Of a stretch of 64,000 nucleotides of DNA, positions 26,731 through 38,080 are shown one piece after another. The first letter of the stretch is position 1; the number at the start of each line of letters is the position of its first letter. Location: positions 764,603-828,602 of the forward strand of contig SCFE01000018.1 in the NCBI GenBank assembly GCA_004352715.1. The letters are read 5' to 3'. This DNA comes from Hofstenia miamia (lineage: Eukaryota; Xenacoelomorpha; Acoela). Position numbers and translations under genes: made by a program. Below the pieces are notes generated by a model. It was not told the origin of the DNA, searched no databases, and saw only the letters and a list, made by a program, of their open reading frames with translations.

Positions 26731-27162
26731 CAGTGATGATCAATTTAAACTTCCATTTAAATTACGTTTAAACTTTAGGTTAAATACAAGTTTATATAAA
26801 TGTGGCAATGATTTAAATTTCAAAGTTTAAACTGCAGTTTATATTTTAGCCTCAATTTAAACTATTAAGCGTCTTATTACGGCGTTATTTCGCGATTGGG
26901 AGCAACTTCAGAAAAGTGGTAACAGGAATAATTTTTCAAAATTTGAAAATGTGTTTATTTTGCCATCTCCCGCAAATTAGCAAAAGGGCCTTTTCTACCG
27001 CCAAATTTTTTCCGGAAAACCGCCGAACCACATCTACGAAAACGGCCCAAGCTTTAAGCGACGTTTAAATGTAGTTTTGTATGTTTAAACTCCAGTTTAA
27101 ATACATGTGTTCAGTTTAAACTTTTCCCTAAAGTTTATATAGGTTTAAACCGGTCATCAATG
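26731..27162. mobile_element. non-autonomous hAT-type element with 8 bp target duplication
   Basis: The left end is CAGTGATGATCAATTTAAAC; the right end on the other strand is CATTGATGACCGGTTTAAAC. Flanks are ATCAAAGC (26723-26730) and ATCAAAGT (27163-27170), an 8 bp duplication with one mismatch. The word TTTAAAC or GTTTAAA recurs about ten times, clustered towards both ends, as in sub-terminal transposase-binding arrays. The centre (26880-27060) is relatively GC-rich and has no transposase frame. The CAGTG(A/T)TG start is shared with the element at 439-958. Confidence 0.75.
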
Positions 27163-27170
27163 ATCAAAGT

Positions 27171-28256
27171 GGTAGTATATTGAAGCAGCTAACTCACCTG
27201 AATATTTTTTTAGCATATAACATTTATTGGCTAACACTGGGGAAGACCAGGCCGTATGTCTACTCTTTCATGTAAATGCATATAAATACTTATAAATGCA
27301 GAAATGCTGAGTCGCCGAAAAAATGATTTTATAGCTGTATTGCAGGTTCGCGGTTGGAAAACGCCGACAATGTGAGAACTTGAATCTCGTACTTTTGTTT
27401 TTTGTTTTGAACATGTTTAACAGCCTTGAAACGTTTAAATGAATTTTTCAAACCGTGTATTTTGCAAACCTTTCAAAGCCTATACATATATGGGCAACAT
27501 TAGTGACAAGCTTGTCTTTTGTGGTGAAGAGTGATTTTCATTTTAAGTCCTGCTGGGTCAACTAGTGATATACATGAGCAGCATGTTTATTTTTTTCTCA
27601 AATTCTTCATGGAGTTATGGTATCTTAATATTTAAATTTTCTCATATTTCGTTCAATATAGTCATGTGCAGACATAGTAGAATATGCGTCTTCTACATTT
27701 CCTTTCTGAGTTGTTATGCCATGCTTTTGGCATTGTATTTAAAATTTTACGACCAATTGGACCACTAAAACGTATTTACATCATGAGGGTTTTAGATGGT
27801 TAGACCTCACATACGAAAATTCTTGTATCAACATATTTCGCCTTTGATTCTCTTAGCAGTTTATGAAAGTAGGCCACAGCGTCCAATTAAACTTCACGGG
27901 TGTCATTTATAAATAGCGTGAATGGTATTTCATTAAATTTCTATGACGAAAAGTAAGTCGTATTTTGTATAACTTTCTTTTCAAATCTTCATATCATTTT
28001 CGCTTTTATCATATTTATATATATTTGTGATGTACGGGTAGGGGTTTTCTTTTCACATTGTGTAACTTAAATAAGTTTTTTGAAAAACAAATTATAAATA
28101 TTTTAAAAGAATAACATATAATGAACGTGAATTGTGTTTGAAATTGTATTGAATTTTTTAAATTTTTTTAGCAGCAAATAAAATTTCATTCTCGGGTACG
28201 GACGTGTAAAAAAGTATTTTTTTTCGGAGGGAGCAGCATTAAAGAAACTCTACCTG

Positions 28257-28258
<2 letters not shown>
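27171..28258. other. intergenic, nothing recognised
   Basis: No coding or RNA signal. A TGTGATGTACGGGTAGGGGT string at 28030 resembles TGTGATGTGCGGGCAGGGGT at 49111, so both may be ends of one repeat family. Confidence 0.4.
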
Positions 28259-28289
<31 letters not shown>

Positions 28290-28433
28290 NNNNNNNNNNN
28301 NNNNNNNNNNNNNNNNNNNNNNNNNNNNNNNNNNNNNNNNNNNNNNNNNNNNNNNNNNNNNNNNNNNNNNNNNNNNNNNNNNNNNNNNNNNNNNNNNNNN
28401 NNNNNNNNNNNNNNNNNNNNNNNNNNNNNNNNN
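28290..28433. other. assembly gap (144 N) inside (TA)n
   Basis: Flanked by TA repeat at 28259-28289 and 28434-28450. Confidence 0.98.
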
Positions 28434-28450
28434 TATATATATATATATAT

Positions 28451-30284
28451 TTTTGCAAAACTCTTATTTTTTTCATGTATATGTTAATTTTAATTTGTTT
28501 TTGCATTGGCTTTTTGCATTATTTCGCAATAGCTATTTGTGCGAATTGTCTCGAGGGAATCAGAAATACTCAGGAAATCTGTAGTATCCGGGAGAGCAAG
28601 CACATTTTAAATGAACTAGACCTGGGTGAAGAGCATTGTGCTCCACTGCCTGTTTTTATTACCTTTGCACATTAACAGGTGAGAGGATCAGCCTGAAAGC
28701 TTATGACTTTTCACCAAGTTTTGTATTCGATCAGAACCTATAAAAAAATTCAATCAATGTTATATTTTTTCAGCAGTCCCCCAATTCATTATCAGCCACT
28801 GACTTTTTTTTTGCTTTTTTGCATGTTTTGAGTTACCCGGGTTTCTTTCCCCAAATATTGTTTATAGGTGAATTTTCTTTCCCATTATTATATTTTATTT
28901 ATATCAATATTGTAAAAAGACACTTTTCATTTCTAAAGTTTTTAGTGTCAAATTATGTAGAACATCCATTTTTTGAAAAATGTCGTCATTTTTGCCATAT
29001 TTCGTCATATCATCATAAGCACACAATAATTTTGGAAGATTTTCACAAACCTAATTAAGATAATATAAGATAACTTTACCAACATTTTATTTTAATGGCT
29101 CAATCTTATCAAAAGTTAAAGAGGTGGAGCACATAGGATTTCTAAAGAGCTGACAATCTCGGGGCTGGTAGTTGGCGTATAGTGAATAGAAATAGAAATT
29201 CACGGATTTGAAGATCTTTTTCAAAAATTATATTTTATTAATTACTATTTGTAAAGCCCTTACAAACAACGCAATTAAGCAAGGTGTGTCTATTTACTCA
29301 GTGGAAAGTTAATATAATTTGTAAATAAGGAGTACGCTGTGTATACCGTCTAACTTTTACTAGATTTCAAAATATTTTAAAAATCTAATATTCATAAATT
29401 CATATCTTTAATTTTAACTATTACTTTTCAAAACCAGGTTTTAAAAGTGATGAAATTTTCGCTGTTTTTTTATAACTCGTTCGGATAATTACGTATAAAG
29501 CACTCCTGCATGAATTTCTCCCTTTAAATAGGCTTGACTAAGGTGAAACTGTAAAAGCATGTTTGGTACTAGAAAATGTCGTTTTTATTGACCAACAAGT
29601 TCTTGTAATTTCAGATATTTGCAAACACCACAGTTCCTTAAATTTTAGTTTTTGTGTTGATGGCAATCATTTAGACAAAATAGGCCCTTGTGTAGGGATA
29701 CATCTGAAGAAATTTCAATTATTTTAATTGCACAACACTAAGCGGGGGAAAACTAAATTAATTTGTTCAAATAGGTGTTGTCTTATAATTATAATTGCAG
29801 TTCAATACGTGCTTTACAACGAAGTCAAATAGCGCGATTTAAACAAGAAGGCTTAGTCAGAAATAAATTATCCTAGATAGTTTTATAGACAGATATGTCT
29901 TTTTCTATTGAAAATTCGACTTTGAGAATAATTTTTGAAAATCCCTGCGAATTCATTAAGAGATCAATAACGTAATGCAGTATGTAATAGTGAAATGACC
30001 GACAAAACCTTCATGACAAGATTGGATCATAGATGATTTTGCACGTGATAACGAAACGTCATATTTTATTATTTGATGTGCTCACTATGACGATTAAAAA
30101 GTCAATATGGGCTATTTGGTCAATTTTGCGTTTAGTAGGGCAATAAAGTCAATTTTTGGTAAAAATTTGTCATTAAATCAATTCTTTGAATGAAAGCCAA
30201 TAGAAATAAAAGGCTGTTTCACTTGTGTGCAGAGAGAAACTTTTTCACAAACAGCATTTCTATTTATAATATTGAATTGCACAT
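28451..30284. other. intergenic, nothing recognised
   Basis: AT-rich sequence without recognisable gene, RNA or repeat ends. Confidence 0.45.
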
Positions 30285-30476
30285 AGGGTGCGTTCGCGAT
30301 CGCAAACCGGCACAACTGAACAGTTGGCTTTCAGTTGTCAACCTATTCGCGCATCGCACCGGTATTGCACTCAGCGTCAACTGGAGCATTCGCGCAATCC
30401 ACCGGTTTGCAAAATCAGTGTGCACGAAATGCCAACTGATTCGCTTTCTAGTTGGGTTTGGCTGAAATCAATTAAA
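30285..30476. repeat. GC-richer repeat fragment truncated by assembly gap
   Basis: From AGGGTGCGTTCGCGATCGC onward the base composition jumps. The words CAACTG, ATTCGC and ACCGG recur in both orientations (for example 30302-30330, 30340-30360, 30375-30410, 30430-30450). The start resembles the end of a hAT-type element. The 1000 N gap follows immediately, so the other end cannot be seen. The open frame through it is compositional, not a gene. Confidence 0.5.
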
Positions 30477-31476
30477 NNNNNNNNNNNNNNNNNNNNNNNN
30501 NNNNNNNNNNNNNNNNNNNNNNNNNNNNNNNNNNNNNNNNNNNNNNNNNNNNNNNNNNNNNNNNNNNNNNNNNNNNNNNNNNNNNNNNNNNNNNNNNNNN
30601 NNNNNNNNNNNNNNNNNNNNNNNNNNNNNNNNNNNNNNNNNNNNNNNNNNNNNNNNNNNNNNNNNNNNNNNNNNNNNNNNNNNNNNNNNNNNNNNNNNNN
30701 NNNNNNNNNNNNNNNNNNNNNNNNNNNNNNNNNNNNNNNNNNNNNNNNNNNNNNNNNNNNNNNNNNNNNNNNNNNNNNNNNNNNNNNNNNNNNNNNNNNN
30801 NNNNNNNNNNNNNNNNNNNNNNNNNNNNNNNNNNNNNNNNNNNNNNNNNNNNNNNNNNNNNNNNNNNNNNNNNNNNNNNNNNNNNNNNNNNNNNNNNNNN
30901 NNNNNNNNNNNNNNNNNNNNNNNNNNNNNNNNNNNNNNNNNNNNNNNNNNNNNNNNNNNNNNNNNNNNNNNNNNNNNNNNNNNNNNNNNNNNNNNNNNNN
31001 NNNNNNNNNNNNNNNNNNNNNNNNNNNNNNNNNNNNNNNNNNNNNNNNNNNNNNNNNNNNNNNNNNNNNNNNNNNNNNNNNNNNNNNNNNNNNNNNNNNN
31101 NNNNNNNNNNNNNNNNNNNNNNNNNNNNNNNNNNNNNNNNNNNNNNNNNNNNNNNNNNNNNNNNNNNNNNNNNNNNNNNNNNNNNNNNNNNNNNNNNNNN
31201 NNNNNNNNNNNNNNNNNNNNNNNNNNNNNNNNNNNNNNNNNNNNNNNNNNNNNNNNNNNNNNNNNNNNNNNNNNNNNNNNNNNNNNNNNNNNNNNNNNNN
31301 NNNNNNNNNNNNNNNNNNNNNNNNNNNNNNNNNNNNNNNNNNNNNNNNNNNNNNNNNNNNNNNNNNNNNNNNNNNNNNNNNNNNNNNNNNNNNNNNNNNN
31401 NNNNNNNNNNNNNNNNNNNNNNNNNNNNNNNNNNNNNNNNNNNNNNNNNNNNNNNNNNNNNNNNNNNNNNNNNNNN
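30477..31476. other. assembly gap of exactly 1000 N
   Basis: A round-number gap, so its true size is probably unknown. The right flank is (TA)n (31477-31508). Confidence 0.98.
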
Positions 31477-31508
<32 letters not shown>

Positions 31509-31514
<6 letters not shown>

Positions 31515-33572
31515 TTGGGCTCTCGATACACAATTTTGAAATGCATACACTCTGCGCTGTATGCAAAAAAATCTATATAGGTGCTACATACAATGGCAGA
31601 GGGCGGTGGATCGGGCCAAAAAAATTATTGTTATTGCAAATCACAAATTACTACCAAATGAATTCTATTGTAAAGTGCTTTGAGTCTGAATCCGGCACCT
31701 GATTATGACATTGCTGGCTGCTGCTCACTAGTGGCTTGTTATCATTAAGACGTCATGGGCAATTTGTTTCTTTTCTTAGAGCGCATCCCGAATATTTAGT
31801 GAAAGTTAGATCTGTTAGATATGTAAACATTTTCTACCTTCTTGTATGAGAATATTTGCTTAAAATACTGTGCTAAAATCTATTTAATGGAGTTTTTATA
31901 GTTTTTTAGTTATGATCAAAGATGTAAAATCGATTATCGGGACAACGATAATCGCCGACATCATTGATACGATAAATTCCACAAAGTTTGTGGAATATTT
32001 TTCATGGTCATACATTTTACTTAGTTTACAAAATGTTCAGTCTTTCATCGAGTGATGTTGAATCCGCTCTTAATAGCAATTGATTATATTTAGTGGTTTT
32101 ACAATTACGTTATTTTCGAATTTAATTATCCCGTGACCACCCTCTATATTAACGTAACTGGCTTTGATTCGATTCCTGGAGGACGTCAACCATTCATTTT
32201 CTTTCAAGGACAAAGTCTCTTAATTCTATTACTCTTAACAAGGGTTTGTCCGTTTACCAGCTGCCCTCATTTCATGCTTTGTTTATTTCTCTGGCGCCAC
32301 AATTGCTTAATTTGTAAAAGTAATTTATATACTTTGTCTAACCAATTTAATTATTAATTGAAAATCTTGTTTTTGTTTCATACTTGGTGGGCAGATATTC
32401 CTTACTACAATAATGCCATTATTTTACTTAGTTATCCAATTCATTTTTTCTGAAACTGCTTTATTGATATCTAAATTAAGCGCTTGCTGAACAATCGCAT
32501 TTAGCAAGTTGTTCACACAATAAACCATAATATCGCACTCAATATTCATCATCAGCAGTCATCATCATTGGTTTATGCAATAGTCCATTGATATTCTTCT
32601 GTTCATTTCCGTTGGAAGCTGTTAGGATATTCTAGTTGAATGATTTTTGTTCATCCACTTTAAATGCTAAGAATTTGTAGACTTTTAAAAATATAACATC
32701 TACATGTATTTAAAAAATTGAACGAGCTGTTGGTAATTAATAGTTTTTCTTAGTAATTTCCTTTGAAACCCGTGGACTACTAACATGTTGGCGCCTTTCA
32801 TTACCTTTGAACTTCACCTGTTTTACAGCTTTCATTAAGTAAGTCAAGAATCCGCAAAAAAATTTAGGCCCATTCAATATCTTCAATCGATGACGATGTA
32901 AAATCATGCAACAATGCAACCTTGAAAATGCTAATGTTACAAGTCTCCATCAATTACATAGAAATTAAATACGGATGCTTCATACTGCAATTTCTTACTA
33001 TTTAATTTCAAACTATCGATCAAACTCCAGGATAATTGTGATTACTTAAATTGTAGTACTTACTGCATTGTTTAGCCCTGTATGAATCTTCATCGAGTGA
33101 TTATTTTCAATGAACTACCCTTCAACATTAGATTTTTTCCAATAAAGATATAGGTCCCTCACAACCTCCACTGTGTGATTTGGATTTTTACGAGTAGGGT
33201 TCCCGCATTTTGGTTTTACCTGCCCCATTCAATTTCAATGAAGCATAACTTTTTATTTTAAAATGAGCTTATTCATTTGATTTCACAGATCGCACCAATG
33301 TCTCATGTACAGTATATTAGAAAGTTCGTCGATAATTTGTGTTCTAAATGTGAAGTTTATGCTATTTTGCATTTAATACCATTACTGTATCTGCATTCAA
33401 AGTAGAATTTGATTAAATTTCAGATTTTATATATTAAATAAATTTTCTCTTTGTGCTTATTAAAAGTATTAGGACTTTTGATTTACCATTTCAAATGACG
33501 CTATTTTTAAAATACAGATTGTACTACGAAATAAATGATGACAAATCTCACTCTATTCCATATAATGAGACG
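31509..33572. other. intergenic, nothing recognised
   Basis: No gene seen. An ATCGATTATCGG / CGATAATCG inverted motif at 31930-31960 resembles the tip of an old DNA transposon, but no second end was located. Confidence 0.4.
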
Positions 33573-33590
33573 TATATATATATATATATA

Positions 33591-33862
33591 NNNNNNNNNN
33601 NNNNNNNNNNNNNNNNNNNNNNNNNNNNNNNNNNNNNNNNNNNNNNNNNNNNNNNNNNNNNNNNNNNNNNNNNNNNNNNNNNNNNNNNNNNNNNNNNNNN
33701 NNNNNNNNNNNNNNNNNNNNNNNNNNNNNNNNNNNNNNNNNNNNNNNNNNNNNNNNNNNNNNNNNNNNNNNNNNNNNNNNNNNNNNNNNNNNNNNNNNNN
33801 NNNNNNNNNNNNNNNNNNNNNNNNNNNNNNNNNNNNNNNNNNNNNNNNNNNNNNNNNNNNNN
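33591..33862. other. assembly gap (272 N) near (TA)n
   Basis: The left flank is TA repeat (33573-33590). The right flank is a short CT repeat followed by TA repeat to 33924. Confidence 0.98.
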
Positions 33863-33890
33863 ACAAATCTCTCTCTCTTATATATATAGA

Positions 33891-33924
<34 letters not shown>

Positions 33925-33925
<1 letters not shown>

Positions 33926-34923
33926 CTAGCAAAAAAAGTTTAGTACCCAAACATATTTGTAACTAATTGGAACAATGCAAAGCTTGTATTCATATAATTT
34001 GCCTTTGGCATGTATGGTGTTACTAAAAAGATATATGTGGTAACTTTGTGACCAATAACGACCATATCTGCTATATAGCTGCACTGGCTATAAAGCATAT
34101 CTCCAAAATTCGTATTTAGCTTTCCTTTAAATATTGTACTAGAAATGTATTGGCATGGAGTGCTCGTGTACATCATATTTTTACTGCTGTTAGAACTACA
34201 TGCAATAGTTCTAGGAACTAAATACACCTACATAGTACCAAACAAAGGTCAGACAGTTTTTGTTGTTCATGGTATACATTGTTGTCTCAGTCCTCCTCGA
34301 ATCACTACAGAACACTGCTCTTGTGGGTTTTCAAACTGCCACACAATTTGTAACATTTAATTTTATGATTGGAACATCACGTTCTAGCTTTAAATTATAT
34401 TAGCTGGTGCATTCTTTTCACAAACTCCGTTTTGGACCAAATGGACATTCTTATCAACATTGAGTTGGCAATTATGCTGTTAAAACCTAATTTAGCCCGA
34501 AAAAAATCATATTTCCACCATTCTATAGTACATAGAGTAGAGTAGCAATATGAGTTTAACATAGATCCGAACCCGACCTAATCAGACTATTCGTTACCTG
34601 ACCCCGACCTGACTCTAAAATTTACTACCCGAACTCAACCCTGCCCAACGTTTAGATTTTGATTCGCAATATATAACTGCTTGGATCTGTCTCTAATCAA
34701 ATGATGATTAACATCAGTCAGTTTCTGATAAGGTAAACATAGCCATTCAATGGTATTACTTTTTGATCAATCAAAACCTGCCTAAACCGAAGCCAACCTC
34801 ACAATTTGATACCCAACCCAAACCCCTAAATCGGATATCCGATATCACTCTCTAACAGTGATGATTCCTTGTAAAACGTAAGTTTAGCTTTTGTCATCTT
34901 TGGAAAATTACTTTTTTCGCTGA
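33925..34923. other. intergenic, mostly old repeat
   Basis: No gene. The second half holds the CCGAACCC-rich repeat annotated separately. Confidence 0.4.
34556..34856. repeat. old repeat rich in CCGACC / CCAACCC words
   Basis: Two cytosine-rich blocks, GATCCGAACCCGACCTAATC (34564) and a stretch with ACCTGCCTAAACCGAAGCC and ACCCAACCCAAACCCC (34780-34825), flank a neutral centre. The distal end reads GATATCCGATATCACTCTC. Similar GGTCGGGTCGGGTCG words occur in the TIR element at 16640. This looks like a decayed hAT-type element; its boundaries are uncertain. Confidence 0.4.
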
Positions 34924-34946
34924 CTGTTTATATATATATTATATAT

Positions 34947-34978
<32 letters not shown>

Positions 34979-34980
34979 AT

Positions 34981-35145
34981 NNNNNNNNNNNNNNNNNNNN
35001 NNNNNNNNNNNNNNNNNNNNNNNNNNNNNNNNNNNNNNNNNNNNNNNNNNNNNNNNNNNNNNNNNNNNNNNNNNNNNNNNNNNNNNNNNNNNNNNNNNNN
35101 NNNNNNNNNNNNNNNNNNNNNNNNNNNNNNNNNNNNNNNNNNNNN
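34981..35145. other. assembly gap (165 N) inside (TA)n
   Basis: Flanked by TA repeat on both sides (34927-34980, 35149-35179). It has the same length as the gap at 24992. Confidence 0.98.
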
Positions 35146-35179
<34 letters not shown>

Positions 35180-35181
<2 letters not shown>

Positions 35182-37697
35182 TTCAAAATTTGTCTAAAAT
35201 TACAGTTAAATTCCATAATTTTTAGTTAGGTGTTTTTGTTTACAAAGATTCAGTACCTTAAGCGTTGCATAGTTTTTGTTTATTATTTGAAACAGCGCTT
35301 GGTTGGAATTTGAAATAATACCCTCACAAGTTATTCTGCAAAACATCTTGTGTGTTTTAGTTTCTTCTTTCAGAGACGGTTATGAGATATATGGAAGACA
35401 CCTTTAGTAACTGTGAATGATCATACAACATATTTTTTGGCATTTTCAAAAAAAATATATTTTGTTGTTTCATTCTATAGGTAAAATCTATGTTTGTGAG
35501 GATTTGAAAAAACTATTTCAACCTTTTTATGATATTATTTCCTCTTAAGATTTATTACAGTAAAAAATATAAATTAAAAACTTATGAAATTAGTGTTGTG
35601 TTTATCTTCTGCTTAAGTGCCGCATACCTATAAAGCATGCTCCGTATAATCATTCGATACAAATTTGTTATCAAATAATTATGTTATAAAATTGTATAAA
35701 GTGGTGCCGGCATACCAGACAAGTTATCATAAACAATAACTGTTGAATATAAACGTTCACCATCAATCATTTTTTGGAATGCGCTCGCGAGTTTTTATAT
35801 CTGATTTTCTGTATACTTTCAAGTAAAGCTTGTCAGTTCTGACAGCTTAAGTATAAATTTTACTGCATAATAGAGTCAAAGTTTGGCTCATCATGAGAAG
35901 TAAATATGACATGAACTTTGAGGAGATGCCTCTACTGTATTATACAGGTTGTACTTTTACAGAAATTCTACCCTTATAATTTATCTTAAATTTTTTATTT
36001 CTTAGCACTACTACAGTGCCTACTTCATTTATTTATGCTATTCCTTGCACTCTATAAGACATCTAAGTTATATATATATATATATATAGGCCTGACCGTT
36101 GAACGACATAGTTGTTTATTAATACGCGATGATTCATTTTTGCTGTGGATAGTAAAAGAAATTCAATTTTCACTGTTTTCACAGAGTCTAAATTAGTTGA
36201 CTTACAAATTTTAATTTCCTTACAAATGATTGTTATTTACAATAATATTTTTTTCGAATAACGCGCGTAAGTCAGCTTTTCTCTAGGTTTTGGGATTTGG
36301 GTTCAAGAGTATGAATTTGTTCAACTAATTTATCCAACAACCCGCTTTGTTTACTTTGATAATATTCACTCATGCTTAGGAGTTTCGATTAGGGTAAGCA
36401 ACATAAATAATTGCCGATTGTTTGTTTTATTAACTTGAAATTTCAACAATTTGTCAAAAATCAACGCGCTTGAAAATTTATGTATTGTAGTTCATTTATA
36501 CTTTGATTCTTACTGCAATAATACGTTTCATATTTATGTATACAACCCAATTACATGCGTAAGTTTTTTCTTATTACTGCTTGTAATTTAGAGTAGCTCT
36601 GTAGAAAAAATTGCTAATTAATCTACCATTGCATGTAACAAAGATTAGCGTGGGTTCCTTGTCAAAGTTTCCGCTATATATTGCTTCTATTTCATGAATT
36701 ATAAATATCAATTTTAGTAGTGTAAATTTTTAATTATTTACATCGTTTTCACAATTGCTTTTGTTTCAACAACGTTCAATTTGTTTATTAACAAACGTCA
36801 GATAAATGAAAGCCAACCTTTATAAATATTTATGGTAGCTGTTTAACATATCACAGTTTTAATCATCGGCCATGTAATTATAGATTTTCATATTTATGAA
36901 TACATATAAAGTTAGATAAATGTAATTATAGATTTTCATATTTATGAATACATATAAAGTTAGATAAATTTGCATGTTGAGTTGGGAAGATAATACAATG
37001 TTGGTAAAAATGAACGATTTCAACAGCCAGTTTGGCATACAGTAATTTTTCTTCAATAAAAGTCTCTGTTGCATTCAAAAAACTCTTTGTATATAAACTA
37101 GCTAAAAATATCCTTTATTTAATCCTCGAAAAAATATTTAGTTTTCACTTGGTATCTCGCTTCAAGATACAGTTGTTCATGATTAATTTAGTTATTATAT
37201 TTGTTTACATCGAAAGGTTCATTGACTTATGTGTATTTGGAATGGTATTGCGATTGCGCACTGGAGAACTAGTGCACTGGCGGAAAACCTGTTTCACATG
37301 AATGTAATAGGTTCTAAATATTGCCTTTTAGGAAATAAAGTGTACGTTTCAGTTCTTAATTAATTAATAAATAGCTTATTGACAATAAAGATTTTTTGCA
37401 AGAAAGTATTTCATATAATGATTTTTTAATAATTTTTTGCATTATTATAGATTTCTTCGGACATCCAATAAATTGCTATTTTAACTTGTTATTATAAAAG
37501 ACTTTTTTAATGCATCAGAAACTTTCTTGAATGCAATAAAGACTTCATTGAAACCAAATCGATTGAATTGAATACAACAGAGACTTTATTGAAGAAAAAT
37601 TTCTGTAGTAGCAAGCGTGTATTCGCATATTCGAATTAAAGTGTCGTCTTTGTATTTTTATGCGGTTTCGGCAAAAATATTTCTGTCACTATACTTA
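35180..37697. other. intergenic, no gene recognised
   Basis: AT-rich sequence with a (TA)n tract at 36069-36088 and the 48 bp duplication at 36873. No coding or RNA signal. Confidence 0.45.
36873..36968. repeat. perfect 48 bp tandem duplication
   Basis: A 48 bp unit beginning TGTAATTATAGATTTTCATA and ending GTTAGATAAA is present twice, head to tail, without a mismatch (36873-36920 and 36921-36968). Perfect identity implies a recent event or an assembly duplication. Confidence 0.95.
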
Positions 37698-38080
37698 AGT
37701 AGCGTACACACAAATTTGTGCACAACCTTTCTTAATTTAGTGAGAGTTGTGTGTACACGATTCCAACTTTGTTGTGAAATTTTACTTCATTACGAATTTG
37801 TCATTTTTTTACAGAGAAAAAATTTAACTGCGCATTATTATTTACAAAACTGATTTTAATTACATCAGATGCTTTTAAAACAAGGTATCTTTTCTTCAGA
37901 TTGCTTCATTATATTGTTTGTAGTTTATTTTAAAGGTAGATTAAATTTATAAAATGACAATAAATATAATTCAATCAAAAATATTGGGCACAAAGTTGTG
38001 TCTACGCAAATATTTTTGTTGTGAACTTTATAATTACCCAAAAAAAAATTGTACGCAAAGTTCTAAGTGTGTACGCTACT
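37698..38080. mobile_element. TIR element with AGTAGCGTACACAC ends
   Basis: AGTAGCGTACACAC at 37698 is matched perfectly in inverse orientation by GTGTGTACGCTACT ending at 38080. Further inward, GTGTCTACGCAA (38000) and GTGTGTACACG (37749) repeat parts of the terminus. The 383 bp interior is AT-rich and has no transposase. TTA/TTA flanking the ends would allow a TA or TTA duplication. The superfamily is not assigned. Confidence 0.65.

Noticed and set aside
30288-31580. Very long open frames (up to 430 codons) across 30.3-31.6 kb, and similar ones at 24.9, 28.2, 33.5 and 34.9 kb
   Set aside because: They consist mostly of undetermined bases in assembly gaps flanked by (TA)n translated as Tyr-Ile repeats.
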